64,000 bases of DNA from Geochorda sp036562495 (GCA_036562495.1 DATCKA010000070.1:1-64000), one strand, 5' to 3'. Counted from the stretch's first letter, positions 23,652 through 31,986 are shown. Numbers and translations: made by a program. The notes: generated by a model from the letters alone, not told the origin.

Positions 23652-24245
23652 ATGGAACCGGCAGAGCTCGAGGGCATTCAACTCGAGGTGGAGGGCGTGC
23701 GCCTGGTGGCCCTGCGGGGCGACATCACCCGACAGGCGGTCGACGCCATCGTCAACGCGGCCAACTCCAGCCTCATGGGAGGCGGTGGGGTGGACGGGGC
23801 CATCCACCGGGCGGGTGGCCCGCAGATCCTGGAGGAGTGCAAGGCCATCGTGGCGCGCCAGGGCCCCCTGCCGCCGGGAAGGGCTGTCATCACCACCGGA
23901 GGGCGCCTGCCAGCTCGATGGGTCATCCACACCGTTGGTCCCATCTGGCGCGGGGGCGGGCACGGGGAGGCCGAGACCCTGCGCTCCGCCTACCGGAGCG
24001 CGCTGACGCTGGCCGTGGAGCGAGGGCTCGAGAGCATCGCCTTTCCATCCATCAGCACGGGCGCGTACGGGTATCCCATCGAACTCGCCGCCCCTGTGGC
24101 GCTACAGGCCGTCACCGACTTCATACGAGAGCAGGCGGCCGGAGGCGGCTTGTCGCTACGGGAGGTGCGCTTCGTGCTGTTTTCGCAGGCGGACCTCGAC
24201 GTCTACCGGCGGTTGATGCAGGCGGCGGGTGCCCGGGGCCGGTGA
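23652..24245 (+). CDS. Macrodomain protein (O-acetyl-ADP-ribose deacetylase-like)
   Basis: The 197-residue protein shows the MacroD-type pattern: GDITRQAVDAIVNAANSSLMGGGGVDGAIHRAGG, PGRAVITTGGRLPARWVIHTVGP, and SIAFPSISTGAYGYPI. Such enzymes remove ADP-ribose or acetyl groups from ADP-ribose-type substrates. It is 34 bases from the divergent YczE-like gene, and its 3' end faces the M32 carboxypeptidase gene. Confidence 0.92.
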   Translation: MEPAELEGIQLEVEGVRLVALRGDITRQAVDAIVNAANSSLMGGGGVDGAIHRAGGPQILEECKAIVARQGPLPPGRAVITTGGRLPARWVIHTVGPIWRGGGHGEAETLRSAYRSALTLAVERGLESIAFPSISTGAYGYPIELAAPVALQAVTDFIREQAAGGGLSLREVRFVLFSQADLDVYRRLMQAAGARGR

Positions 24246-24262
24246 GAGCCCCGGGCACCTCG

Positions 24263-25792
24263 TCACAGTCCGTACAGCTCGCCGTACTTGCGCTCGAGAT
24301 AGGCTACGTAGGGCTCGATCCGGATGGGCCCGCCCGTCACCCGCTGCACCAGCTCTTGCGGCGTCAACTTGGCCCCGTGGACGTGGATCCGCTCCCGCAG
24401 CCACGACAACAGCGGCGAGAAGTCGCCACGCTCGATGGCCTCGGGGATCTCGGGGCGCTCCTTGCAGGCCTGCTCGTAGAACTGCACCGACAGGATGTTG
24501 CCCAGGGTGTACGTGGGGAAGTAGCCGATGGAGCCGTGGGACCAGTGAATGTCTTGCAGCACGCCGTGCGCGTCGTCCCGAGGCCGCAGCCCCAGGTAGG
24601 CCTCCATCCTCGCATTCCAGGCGTCGGGCAGGTCGGCCACCGATAGGCGCCCCTCGAGCAGGTCGACCTCGAGCTCCAGCCGCAGGAAGATGTGGAGGTT
24701 GTACGTCACCTCGTCGGCCTCGGTACGGATCTCGCTCGGTTGCGAACGGTTGACCGCCCGGTAGACGGTCTCCACGTCGACCCGGCCCAGCTGCTCGGGG
24801 AAGATGGCCTGGGCCCTGGGCAGCAAGAAGCGCCAGAAGGCCCGTGAGCGGCCCACGACATTCTCCCAGAGCCGCGACTGCGACTCGTGGATTCCCAGCG
24901 ACGCCCCGTCGAAGAGCGGCGTGCGCCGGAAGGCCTCGGGGATCCCCTGCTCGTAGAGGGCGTGCCCGCCCTCGTGGATGGAGGAGTAAAGCGCCGACGA
25001 GAAGTCGTTGGGGTCGATGCGCGTCGTGACCCGCACGTCGCCGGGGCCGAAGCTGGTGGTGAACGGGTGGGCCGAGCGATCCTGGCGCCCCCGATGGAAA
25101 TCGTAGCCGATGGCACGCAGGACCTCCAGGGTCAGACGCCACTGGCCGTCCTCGTCGTAGCTCTGATGCAGCACGCTATCGTCCACCGCTGCGGACCGCT
25201 CGGAGATGGCCCGCACCAGTGGCACGAGTCGCTCCTTGAGCTGGGCGAAGAGGGGGCGGATGTCGTCCAACGTCATGCCGGGCTCGTACTCGTCCAGCAA
25301 GGCGTCGTAGCGGTGCCGCTCGTAGCCGATGCAGTCGGCCAGCTCGCGCACCAGCCGCACGTTGCGCTCCAGGTGGGGGGCGAAGGTGCGAAAGTCGTTG
25401 GCCGCCTTGGCCCGGGTCCAGGCGTCGGTGGCCAGCGAGGCGGCCTCGGCCAGCTCCGCGGCCAGCCGGACGGGGACCTTGACGGCACGCTGGTAGTGGC
25501 GCCGGGTCACCCGGACCAGGCTCGCCTCGAAGGAGTCGTAAGGTAGCTCGGCCGTCCGCTCCTCCAGGCGCGCCAGCAGCTCGCCCACACGGGGCTGGAC
25601 GAAGGCCTCGTGACCCAGCCGCGCCAGCGTCGACAGCGCCAGCGCCCGGTCGGTGGCGCCCCCCGCGGGCATCTGGGTCTCCTGATCCCAGTGGAGGACC
25701 GCCGACGCGTTGCGCAGATCGGCGACCGTGCCCAGGATCTCGAGAAGCTCGGTAAACTCGCTGGAGGACCGGACCTCCTCGGCAGACGGCAT
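24263..25792 (-). CDS. M32 family carboxypeptidase (thermostable carboxypeptidase 1-like)
   Basis: The 509-residue zinc carboxypeptidase carries the HExxH site as SSIHEGGHALYEQG, the DPND-type PNDFSSALYSS segment, and IHESQSRLWENVVG; late motifs include GILQ-like HGVLQDIHWSHGSIGYFPTYTLGN. It removes C-terminal residues from peptides. ATG 25792 is preceded by AGGAGGT with a good spacing; GTG 25807 also overlaps the upstream stop. It is cotranscribed with the XRE regulator gene upstream. Confidence 0.93.
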   Translation of the reverse strand: MPSAEEVRSSSEFTELLEILGTVADLRNASAVLHWDQETQMPAGGATDRALALSTLARLGHEAFVQPRVGELLARLEERTAELPYDSFEASLVRVTRRHYQRAVKVPVRLAAELAEAASLATDAWTRAKAANDFRTFAPHLERNVRLVRELADCIGYERHRYDALLDEYEPGMTLDDIRPLFAQLKERLVPLVRAISERSAAVDDSVLHQSYDEDGQWRLTLEVLRAIGYDFHRGRQDRSAHPFTTSFGPGDVRVTTRIDPNDFSSALYSSIHEGGHALYEQGIPEAFRRTPLFDGASLGIHESQSRLWENVVGRSRAFWRFLLPRAQAIFPEQLGRVDVETVYRAVNRSQPSEIRTEADEVTYNLHIFLRLELEVDLLEGRLSVADLPDAWNARMEAYLGLRPRDDAHGVLQDIHWSHGSIGYFPTYTLGNILSVQFYEQACKERPEIPEAIERGDFSPLLSWLRERIHVHGAKLTPQELVQRVTGGPIRIEPYVAYLERKYGELYGL

Positions 25793-25803
25793 CGCAGACC
25801 TCC

Positions 25804-27324
25804 TCACCCCGCGGCGGACGGGGCGCTCGAGGACACGGCCCCGACCGGCGCTCCGTCGCGCATGAGCTCTTCCAACGCCCTCCTACGCTCGTCGATGGCC
25901 TGTTCCTGCTCCCATCGCTCCGGAGGCGCGGCGCGGTCCTGGCATGCCTCCGGGGGGAGGGGGCAACGTTCACAGGTCTCGTTGAGCAGCCCTTCGGGGA
26001 TGGCCGGGTCGGAGGCGAAGCGCACCCGGGCCCGTAGCTCGTCGTCGATGCGCAACCCCAGCGTGACGCTGGTGCGCAAGAACGGCGGCAGGTTCTCCTG
26101 CCGGGCGAAGCCCAGGCAGAGGAACTCGCGCTGCGACTGGAGGAACCTCGAGCGCTGGATGCCCAGCAAGGGGCCCGGTTGGCCGAGGCGCGCCAGCTCC
26201 CGGATGAGCCGGACGGTCAGCCACCGGCGGCAGTAGTGTTCCTTGAGGTCGAAGCCCTTGGGCAGCGAGAGCTGGCTCATGTTGAGATGCTTGTAGAGGC
26301 GATAGGTGCCGTTGATCTCGGAGAAGCGCAGGAAGTGCACCTTGAGGCCGAAGTGGCGGGGCACCAGCTCGCTGAACCGATACAGCAGCGTCTCGGGCGT
26401 CACGTCGTAGGCGTCCAGGAGCCGGTAGAGCCGCTCCGGCTGCCACGTGGCCAGCTCGAAGAGGGCACCCAGGTCGGCCACCACGGGCTGCTCCGGCATC
26501 AGGATGGCGCCGCCCACGTAGGCCGCCTTGAAGTCGTTGAGGACCTGGGAGAAGGAGTCGACCCGGTCGGGCGGGTTGGTCAGGGCGCGCTCTCCGAGCC
26601 CGAGGATGCGGTAGCCGGCCTCCCGGGCCAGCACGAACTTGCGCTGAGGCCCCGTCAGCGCGGGATTGAGCAGCAGCCGCGGCCGGCGGCCCGGCACGAA
26701 GATGGCCCGATAGGCGGCCAGGGCAGGGCGAGAGTCCGCCGGGATGAGGCCGAGCTCGTAGCCGAAGCGCTGCTGGAGCACCTCTTGCAGGGCATCCTCG
26801 GGCACGGGCAGCGACCGGTCGAGCCCCACAGCCCGGGCGAAGGCCTCGGCCTCCCGCTCCAGCGCCTCGAAGTAGTTGCCGTGCAGCTCCTGATACGAGC
26901 GCAGGGCAGCCCGGAAGAAGTGCTCCTCCCGGATGTTGTAGCCGCGGGCCACGTCGGCCAGGGCCTGGGCGAGCGCGCCGATCTCCGCCGGAGAGCGGGT
27001 CAACAGCCCCACCACGGCCGCCGGATCCACCCCGAAGAGCTCCAGCGGGAATTGCTGGAGCACCTGGGAGCTGAGGGCGCTCTCCAGGAAGTGCAGCGGC
27101 GGCTCCAGGCGCAGGGAGACGAGCTGGTCGTAGTCGTAGCCCAAGGCCCGCGCCAGGCGCAGGATCTTGTCGGCCTTGGGGTACTTGCGGCCCTTCTCGA
27201 TCTCGGTGACGTAGGAGGGCGACAGCCCGGCTCGGGCTGCCAGCTCGGAGAGGGAGAGGCCCTGGCTCAGCCGCGCCTGGCGGAGCTTGAGCCCGAAGAT
27301 GATGTGGATCGGGTTGAGGCTCAC
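25804..27324 (-). CDS. XRE-type regulator with IrrE/ScfR-like ligand domain, degenerate zinc site
   Basis: This 506-residue protein has an N-terminal HTH (GLKLRQARLSQGLSLSELAARAGLSPSYVTEIEKG, residues 11-45), a long helical middle with SYQELHGNYFEALEREAEAFARAVGL, an ImmA/IrrE-like region where the HExxH is replaced by AREAGY (about residue 232), and a C-terminal short-chain-fatty-acyl-regulator-like part ending in a CERCPLPPEAC cluster. The layout resembles RamB/PrpR-type acyl-CoA responsive regulators; long members with this exact N-terminus are, to my knowledge, frequent in Bacteroidota. It precedes the M32 carboxypeptidase gene and probably regulates it or itself. Confidence 0.8.
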   Translation of the reverse strand: MSLNPIHIIFGLKLRQARLSQGLSLSELAARAGLSPSYVTEIEKGRKYPKADKILRLARALGYDYDQLVSLRLEPPLHFLESALSSQVLQQFPLELFGVDPAAVVGLLTRSPAEIGALAQALADVARGYNIREEHFFRAALRSYQELHGNYFEALEREAEAFARAVGLDRSLPVPEDALQEVLQQRFGYELGLIPADSRPALAAYRAIFVPGRRPRLLLNPALTGPQRKFVLAREAGYRILGLGERALTNPPDRVDSFSQVLNDFKAAYVGGAILMPEQPVVADLGALFELATWQPERLYRLLDAYDVTPETLLYRFSELVPRHFGLKVHFLRFSEINGTYRLYKHLNMSQLSLPKGFDLKEHYCRRWLTVRLIRELARLGQPGPLLGIQRSRFLQSQREFLCLGFARQENLPPFLRTSVTLGLRIDDELRARVRFASDPAIPEGLLNETCERCPLPPEACQDRAAPPERWEQEQAIDERRRALEELMRDGAPVGAVSSSAPSAAG

Positions 27325-27349
27325 CCGATACCCGCCCCCGTGCGGCAGC

Positions 27350-27365
27350 GTGCAAACCTTGCGAA
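27350..27365 (-). promoter_or_regulatory. Possible operator of the XRE regulator
   Basis: Reverse strand TTCGCAAGGTTTGCA contains two TTYGCA half-sites in direct repeat 9 bases apart, about 30 bases upstream of the regulator's ATG. RamB/PrpR-like regulators bind TTTGCAA-type sites, so autoregulation is plausible but unproven. Confidence 0.35.
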
Positions 27366-27467
27366 TGCTTCTAACACGGGGGCGGGGTCGGCGTCAAGGC
27401 GAAGGTGCGCCGGGCGCGAATCCCAGCTCGCCGCGAATCGTCGCCGGGCAGGCCCGGCCCTGCCTGC

Positions 27468-28208
27468 TCAGCGGATCTCGAAGACCAGGGTCGCAGCGGC
27501 CTGGAAGCCGAGCTCCCCCGGCAGGATCGGCGTGTCGGCCGCCGCCTCCGACAGTCGGGCCAACGGTAGCCGCACCGGCATCTCCGGCGAACTGAAGTAG
27601 GCGTCGCGCAGGGTGAGCAGGCTGCCGAGCTGGACGCCGGCTGCCTGGGCCAGCACCCGGGCCTGGCGCAGGGCGTCGGCGACCGCCTGCTGCAGAGCCT
27701 GCTCCTTGATGCCCTCCAGGTCCTCCACGGTGAACTGGATGCTCTCGATGCGGTTGGCACCCGCCTGGACCGCAGCGTCGGCCACCGTACCGGCCTGCTC
27801 GACCGGCCGTACCCGGATGTGCAGCCTGTAGCTGGCCCGGTAGCCCGTCAGGCGAGGCTCTCCGCCCCGCTCGTCGGTGCGGTACACGGGGGTGAGGGAG
27901 ATGCCAGCCGTCTGGATGTCACGGGCCGGGACGCCCAACTCCGACAGCGCGGCGACGATGCGCTCCACCTTGCGAGCATTGGCCTCGTGAGCCTGGCGGG
28001 CCGAGGGCGCCTGCGACTCGACGCCGAGGGTGATCTGTGCGACGTCGGGAGGCGCCGTGACGGTCGCCCGTCCTGTCACGGTCAGGGTGCGCTCGGTGGA
28101 GGCGTCACCGTCGGGGCCCGCTCCCTGGGCCAGCGCCATGGCGGTGACCAGCGACAACGTGGCGACGGCCGCGGCCGGGATCCACCATCGCAAACGAAGA
28201 CCCGTCAT
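27468..28208 (-). CDS. SIMPL domain (DUF541) exported protein
   Basis: The 246-residue protein has a Sec-type signal peptide (residues 1-28: basic start, then hydrophobic run ending near AMALA) and a SIMPL domain: RTLTVTGRATVTAPPDVAQITLGV, then the alpha helix EANARKVERIVAALSELGVPARDIQT, and late AVADALRQARVLAQAAGVQLGSLLTL. It is probably periplasmic-space/exported with unknown role. ATG 28208 has a GGGAGG site 6 bases upstream. A GGCAGGGC/GCCCTGCC hairpin lies at 28225-28244 just before the ribosome site. Confidence 0.85.
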   Translation of the reverse strand: MTGLRLRWWIPAAAVATLSLVTAMALAQGAGPDGDASTERTLTVTGRATVTAPPDVAQITLGVESQAPSARQAHEANARKVERIVAALSELGVPARDIQTAGISLTPVYRTDERGGEPRLTGYRASYRLHIRVRPVEQAGTVADAAVQAGANRIESIQFTVEDLEGIKEQALQQAVADALRQARVLAQAAGVQLGSLLTLRDAYFSSPEMPVRLPLARLSEAAADTPILPGELGFQAAATLVFEIR

Positions 28209-28224
28209 GTGCAACCTCCCCGCG

Positions 28225-28244
28225 GGCAGGGCCGGCGCCCTGCC
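28225..28244. other. 8-bp hairpin in SIMPL gene leader
   Basis: GGCAGGGC (28225-28232) pairs perfectly with GCCCTGCC (28237-28244) around a 4-base loop. It lies just upstream of the ribosome binding site of the SIMPL gene and could affect translation, or it may be chance in GC-rich DNA. Confidence 0.4.
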
Positions 28245-28288
28245 GTGCTGACACCATAGGATTCGGGATGCCGGTCATCGGTGCGGCG

Positions 28289-29113
28289 TCATCGCGACCG
28301 GGCTCGTCTGGAGGCGACGCCAGGCTCTGCCGCGGCGTCGGCCGACCTGCCCGCATCCCCGCGGGTGCCGGTCAGCCATGGAGTGGCGCCTGCGTATCGC
28401 CCGGCCGGGCAGTGAGGCCGCAGCTCGCAGGCATCGCAATGCGGCCGGCGAGCCACGCACACCTCCCGGCCGAAGTAGATGAGCCGCAACGGCAGCGTGG
28501 GCCACTGGTCCCGGGGGAAGAGGGCCATGAGGTCCTGCTCGATGCGTGCGGGATCGGTGGCCATGGTCAGCGCCAGCCGGCGGGAGAGGCGGGCGACGTG
28601 GGTATCCACCACGATGCCCATCCCTGCGGCTTGGGGATCCCATCCCGGCCAGCCACCGATGGCAGCGGCCGAGAGCACGACGTTAGCTGTCTTGCGCCCG
28701 ACGCCCGGCAACGTCAGCAGCTCCTCCATCCGGCGTGGCACCTCGCCGTCGAAGCGGGTCAGGATCTGCCGGGCCGTCTCCTGGATCATCCGCGCCTTCT
28801 GCCGGAAGAAGCCCGTCGGGTGGATGATGGCCTCGAGTTGCTGCCGGTCGGCCTCCGCCAGGCTCCGCGCGTCGGGGAAGGCCGAGAAGAGCCGGGGCGT
28901 CACCTTGTTGACCGTCGCGTCGGTGCACTGAGCCGAGAGGATGGTGGCCACCAGGAGCTGCAGCGGGGAGGCGTGCCGCAGCGGCACCCTCACCTGCGGG
29001 TAGCGGTGCCGCAGGACGTTGAGGATGGCAAGAGCCCTGCCCTGTCGGCGGCGCGTCGACTCCCGGCGGGGGTCTCGAGGCGCCTGGGTGGCGGTGGAGT
29101 GGTCGGTGCTCAT
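28289..29113 (-). CDS. nth: Endonuclease III (DNA glycosylase/AP lyase)
   Basis: The 274-residue protein repairs oxidised pyrimidines. The helix-hairpin-helix LTLPGVGRKTANVVLSAA carries the catalytic lysine region, VVDTHVARLSRRL the catalytic Asp, and ATILSAQCTDATVNKVTPRLF is the family's early motif. The C-terminal iron-sulfur cluster is intact with spacing C-x6-C-x2-C-x5-C (CVARRPHCDACELRPHC). The last 35 residues are an Arg/Ala-rich tail. ATG 29113 is preceded by AAGGGG. Confidence 0.95.
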   Translation of the reverse strand: MSTDHSTATQAPRDPRRESTRRRQGRALAILNVLRHRYPQVRVPLRHASPLQLLVATILSAQCTDATVNKVTPRLFSAFPDARSLAEADRQQLEAIIHPTGFFRQKARMIQETARQILTRFDGEVPRRMEELLTLPGVGRKTANVVLSAAAIGGWPGWDPQAAGMGIVVDTHVARLSRRLALTMATDPARIEQDLMALFPRDQWPTLPLRLIYFGREVCVARRPHCDACELRPHCPAGRYAGATPWLTGTRGDAGRSADAAAEPGVASRRARSR

Positions 29114-29154
29114 ACCCCTTACCTTACCACACCCGTCTTGGTCCTTGTCCGGAT

Positions 29155-29166
29155 GGACATTTGTCC
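29155..29166. promoter_or_regulatory. CopY/BlaI-like inverted repeat (GGACATTTGTCC)
   Basis: An inverted repeat GGACA-TT-TGTCC in the gap between nth and the forward hypothetical gene. It fits the KACANNTGTM core of CopY/BlaI-family operators. Its mirror copy occurs at 31137. Confidence 0.4.
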
Positions 29167-29241
29167 ATGACATTCGGCAGGATCGGGGGCGGCCGCGCCG
29201 AAGCCCTTCGACGCGACGCACGGGGTTAGGAAGGGGCTCGG

Positions 29242-29541
29242 ATGCAACCGTTCACCTGGCAGCAGGGGCTCGTCTCGGTCCTGCCGGTGGCCCTGGCCCT
29301 GGCCATGGGGGCCCGCCTCATCTGGTCCGAGCTGGGGCCTCTGGTCGAGTCAGCCCGGCGGGCCCAGACGGCATGCGCAGCATGGACGGACCCGGCCCTC
29401 CAGGGCCTGGCCCGACGGTGGCGAGGGCGCCTCGCCCTGCTGTACGGTCTGGCCGCGGGGGCATGCGTGGCCTGGGCGGTCGTGCTGCTGTTGACCGCCT
29501 CGCAGGAGGTACGGGCCGCGCTGATCAGCGCCCTGGGCTAG
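29242..29541 (+). CDS. Small hypothetical membrane protein
   Basis: This 99-residue protein has two hydrophobic segments (VSVLPVALALAMGARLIW near residue 11-28 and LALLYGLAAGACVAWAVVLLL near residue 64-84) separated by a polar loop. I recognise no family. An AGGAAGGGG site precedes ATG 29242. The end overlaps the convergent GltD-like gene by 17 bases. It is probably real from the ribosome site and codon pattern, with unknown function. Confidence 0.55.
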   Translation: MQPFTWQQGLVSVLPVALALAMGARLIWSELGPLVESARRAQTACAAWTDPALQGLARRWRGRLALLYGLAAGACVAWAVVLLLTASQEVRAALISALG

Positions 29542-30988
29542 GATCCGCTCCGGCTGTGGCACCGGCCAGGTAGGCCGCGATGGCCTCGCCTGCCAGGCGC
29601 CCGGCTGCCACCGCGTGTACCACCGTATTGGCGCCCGTCACGCAGTCGCCGCCCGCCCAGACACCCGGCAACGAGGTGACGCCGCTCTGGTCCCGCACCA
29701 GGATACGCCCGCCCGAGCCGGTCTCGAGGCCCGGCGTGGTTGCGGGCAAGGAGGCCTCGACCCGGTAGCCCACCGCCAGGATGGCCAGATCCACCGGCCT
29801 CACGCTCTCGGAGCCCGGTACGGGTCGGGGGGTCGGCCGCCCCGATGCGTCGGGCTCGCCCAGCTCCATGCGCACCAGCTCGACCCCTGTCAGCCGCCCA
29901 CCCTCGCCGATGAAGCGCCGCGGCGCCACCAGCCACTCGAAGCGCACGCCTTCCTCTTCGGCCAGGGCCATCTCCACAGGCCGTGAGGGGCTGTGCTCCC
30001 GGGCTCGCCGGTAGAGGATGGTGACGTCGGTCGCGCCGAGCCGCCGGGCGGTGCGGGCGGCGTCCATGGCCGTGTTGCCGGCGCCGATGACGACGACCCG
30101 CCGGCCCGCCAGGTCCGGCAGCGCGCCGGCGCCTTGCCCGTCGGGGGAGAGGCGCGCCCGAGCCACCGCCATCAAGAAGTCCTTGGCGGTGACGACTCCC
30201 TCCAGCTCCTCGCCGGGGATTCCCATGGTCTGGGCCTCGTTGGCCCCGATGGCCAGGAAGACCGCGCGAAAGCCGAGGGCGAAGAGGTCCTCGATGTCCA
30301 GGTCTCGCCCGACGACGACCTGCTGGACGAAGCGGACGCCCTGGCGCCGCAGCCGCTCGGCCTCGGCGGCCACGGCTCGCTTGGGCAACACGAACTCGGG
30401 GATGCCGTAGCTCATCACACCGCCCGGCTCCAGCCACCCGTCCAGCACCGTCACCGAGAAGCCACGACGAGACAGCACGTTGGCACAGGCCAGGCCAGCG
30501 GGGCCGGCGCCCACCACCGCCACGTCGCCCGGCACCACGGCCTCGGGCCCACACGGCCATGGCGTCGCCGGGATGGCCTCCCCGGAGCCTAGACGCGCCG
30601 CGAGGCCCCGCTCGGCCAGGTAGCGCTCCAGCGCGCCGATGGCGATGGGCTCTCCCTTGCGACCCAACGGGCAGGCCCCCTCGCACTGGGCCTCCCACGC
30701 ACAGACCCGGCCCGTGCAGGAGGGGATGGGGTTGTGAGCCCAGAGCAACTCCGCCGCCTCCACGGCCCGGCCCTGCGCAACCAGGGCGATGAAGGCCTTG
30801 ATGGGGTTATGGTTGGGACACCCCACCTCGCACGCTGGCCGGTAGCACTGCAGACAGCGCTGGGCCTCGGCCATGGCGCTGGCGTCGTCGTAGGTGAGGG
30901 CCACCTCGGCGAAGTCGTGCACTCGTTGGGCAGCGGGACGGTGGGCGATGGGCACTCGCTCGTACTGGGGCCGACGGGCTGCCACCAT
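29525..30988 (-). CDS. GltD-like FAD/NAD(P) oxidoreductase (glutamate synthase small subunit type)
   Basis: The 487-residue protein has an N-terminal double 4Fe-4S region (CLQCYRPACEVGCPNHNPI and CTGRVCAWEAQCEGACPLG), then FAD motif VVGAGPAGLACANVL near residue 155 and NAD(P) motif VVIGAGNTAMDAARTA, and a late GVWAGGDCVTGANTVVHA. This is the GltD/NfnB/SudA class, which passes electrons between NAD(P)H and ferredoxin or an amidotransferase. No gltB lies nearby, so it may act as stand-alone reductase. ATG 30988 is used; the frame is open to 31093. Confidence 0.88.
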   Translation of the reverse strand: MVAARRPQYERVPIAHRPAAQRVHDFAEVALTYDDASAMAEAQRCLQCYRPACEVGCPNHNPIKAFIALVAQGRAVEAAELLWAHNPIPSCTGRVCAWEAQCEGACPLGRKGEPIAIGALERYLAERGLAARLGSGEAIPATPWPCGPEAVVPGDVAVVGAGPAGLACANVLSRRGFSVTVLDGWLEPGGVMSYGIPEFVLPKRAVAAEAERLRRQGVRFVQQVVVGRDLDIEDLFALGFRAVFLAIGANEAQTMGIPGEELEGVVTAKDFLMAVARARLSPDGQGAGALPDLAGRRVVVIGAGNTAMDAARTARRLGATDVTILYRRAREHSPSRPVEMALAEEEGVRFEWLVAPRRFIGEGGRLTGVELVRMELGEPDASGRPTPRPVPGSESVRPVDLAILAVGYRVEASLPATTPGLETGSGGRILVRDQSGVTSLPGVWAGGDCVTGANTVVHAVAAGRLAGEAIAAYLAGATAGADPSPGR

Positions 30989-31136
30989 GGCTCGATGCCC
31001 CCCGCGCCGGCCGGGCCGGCCGCCAGCCGGCTGGCCGCATGCTGCCCGCTGGCGCCATGCGGCGACAGCGTTTCCACGTACCACGATAGCCATCTTCGTT
31101 ACCAGGGCGGCAGGGCCTTGCGTCCTCCGGCAGACA

Positions 31137-31148
31137 GGACAAATGTCC
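31137..31148. promoter_or_regulatory. CopY/BlaI-like inverted repeat (GGACAAATGTCC)
   Basis: GGACA-AA-TGTCC is the exact reverse complement of the site at 29155 and fits the KACANNTGTM operator pattern. It lies upstream of the divergent GltD-like and DoxD-like genes. Confidence 0.4.
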
Positions 31149-31248
31149 TCCTCGGCTCGGGTCGCACCTGTAGTTCAGGCTCGGGGGTAACCCGGATCAT
31201 TGTCCCGCTAGAGACCGGGCAAACGACCGTTCCTCGGGTGTCGGCCCT

Positions 31249-31265
31249 ACCCCCAAAATGGGGGT
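31249..31265. promoter_or_regulatory. CsoR/CstR-like operator candidate before doxD
   Basis: ACCCCC-AAAAT-GGGGGT is a perfect 6-bp inverted repeat, preceded by T, 119 bases before the DoxD-like start. CsoR/CstR-type repressors bind G/C-tract sites of the TACCCC-N-GGGGTA kind. It may also be an RNA hairpin. Confidence 0.35.
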
Positions 31266-31383
31266 GGAATCCGGAATCGCTACCGAATCGACGCGAAAGG
31301 CTGCCGGGCCCGTCCGGAACGGCAGCCACATGAGGGCAGGAGCGACGACCGGAGCGAGCGACGAGAGGGAGGTCGGAGCGACG

Positions 31384-31899
31384 ATGCAGACCCTGTGGCG
31401 TGTGGTCTTCGGGCTGCTGCGGATCTGGCTGGGGTTCCAGTGGCTCGAGGCAGGCCTGGGCAAGGTGACCAACCCGGCATGGGTCGGCGAGAACGCGGGG
31501 GTGGCCATCAGCGGCTTCTTCAAGGGGGCCATCGCCAAGGCGGCGGGCGACCACCCGGCCGTGCAGCCTTGGTACGCGGCCTTCCTGGAGAACGTGGCGC
31601 TGCCCAACGCGACCCTGTTCAGCTATCTGGTCGCGTTCGGCGAGGTGCTGGTGGGGCTCGGGCTGATCTTCGGCGTGCTGACCACGGTGGCGGCGCTGGC
31701 CGGTGCCTTCATGAACCTCAATTTCATGCTGGCCGGCACCACCAGCACCAACCCCATTCTCTACACGGTGGCCATCGTCATCCTGCTGGCGGGGGCCCGG
31801 GCCAGCTACTTCGGGCTGGACACCTACCTGATGCCGCTGTTGCGGCGGTACATCGCCCAGCTGCGAGGACGAGAGCGCCAGGCGACCACCGCCGCCTGA
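31384..31899 (+). CDS. DoxD/DoxX-like membrane protein
   Basis: The 171-residue protein has four hydrophobic segments and resembles DoxX/DoxD (thiosulfate:quinone oxidoreductase large-type subunit family): RIWLGFQWLEAGLGKVTNPAW, VGENAGVAISGFF, VAFGEVLVGLGLIFGVLTTVAALAGAFMNLNFMLAGTTSTNP, and a final hydrophobic helix with YTVAIVILLAGARASYFGLD. Functions in this superfamily include thiosulfate oxidation and stress response; none is proven here. ATG 31384 follows a GAGGGAGGTC site. A strong terminator follows the gene. Confidence 0.8.
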   Translation: MQTLWRVVFGLLRIWLGFQWLEAGLGKVTNPAWVGENAGVAISGFFKGAIAKAAGDHPAVQPWYAAFLENVALPNATLFSYLVAFGEVLVGLGLIFGVLTTVAALAGAFMNLNFMLAGTTSTNPILYTVAIVILLAGARASYFGLDTYLMPLLRRYIAQLRGRERQATTAA

Positions 31900-31950
31900 C
31901 CGCTCCGCAGCCCAGGGCCCGTCCCGACGGGACGGGACCGACCGAGAAGG

Positions 31951-31983
31951 GAGCCCGGCGTCGAGCCGGGCTCTTCGTTTTTG
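31951..31983 (+). terminator. Intrinsic terminator after the DoxD-like gene
   Basis: GAGCCCGG...CCGGGCTC (31951-31973) forms a stable stem followed by TTCGTTTTTG. This is the clearest rho-independent terminator in the window and separates doxD from the perR-like gene's promoter immediately downstream. Confidence 0.85.
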
Positions 31984-31986
31984 TCG

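Larger units (their letters stand above)
30989..31383. other. 395-base intergenic region between GltD-like and DoxD-like genes
   Basis: The gap holds a CopY/BlaI-like inverted repeat (31137-31148) and an ACCCCC-AAAAT-GGGGGT hairpin/operator-like site (31249-31265). No gene with protein-like composition is visible, and no clear sigma-A promoter is seen on either strand. It may contain the divergent control region of the two flanking genes. Confidence 0.6.
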
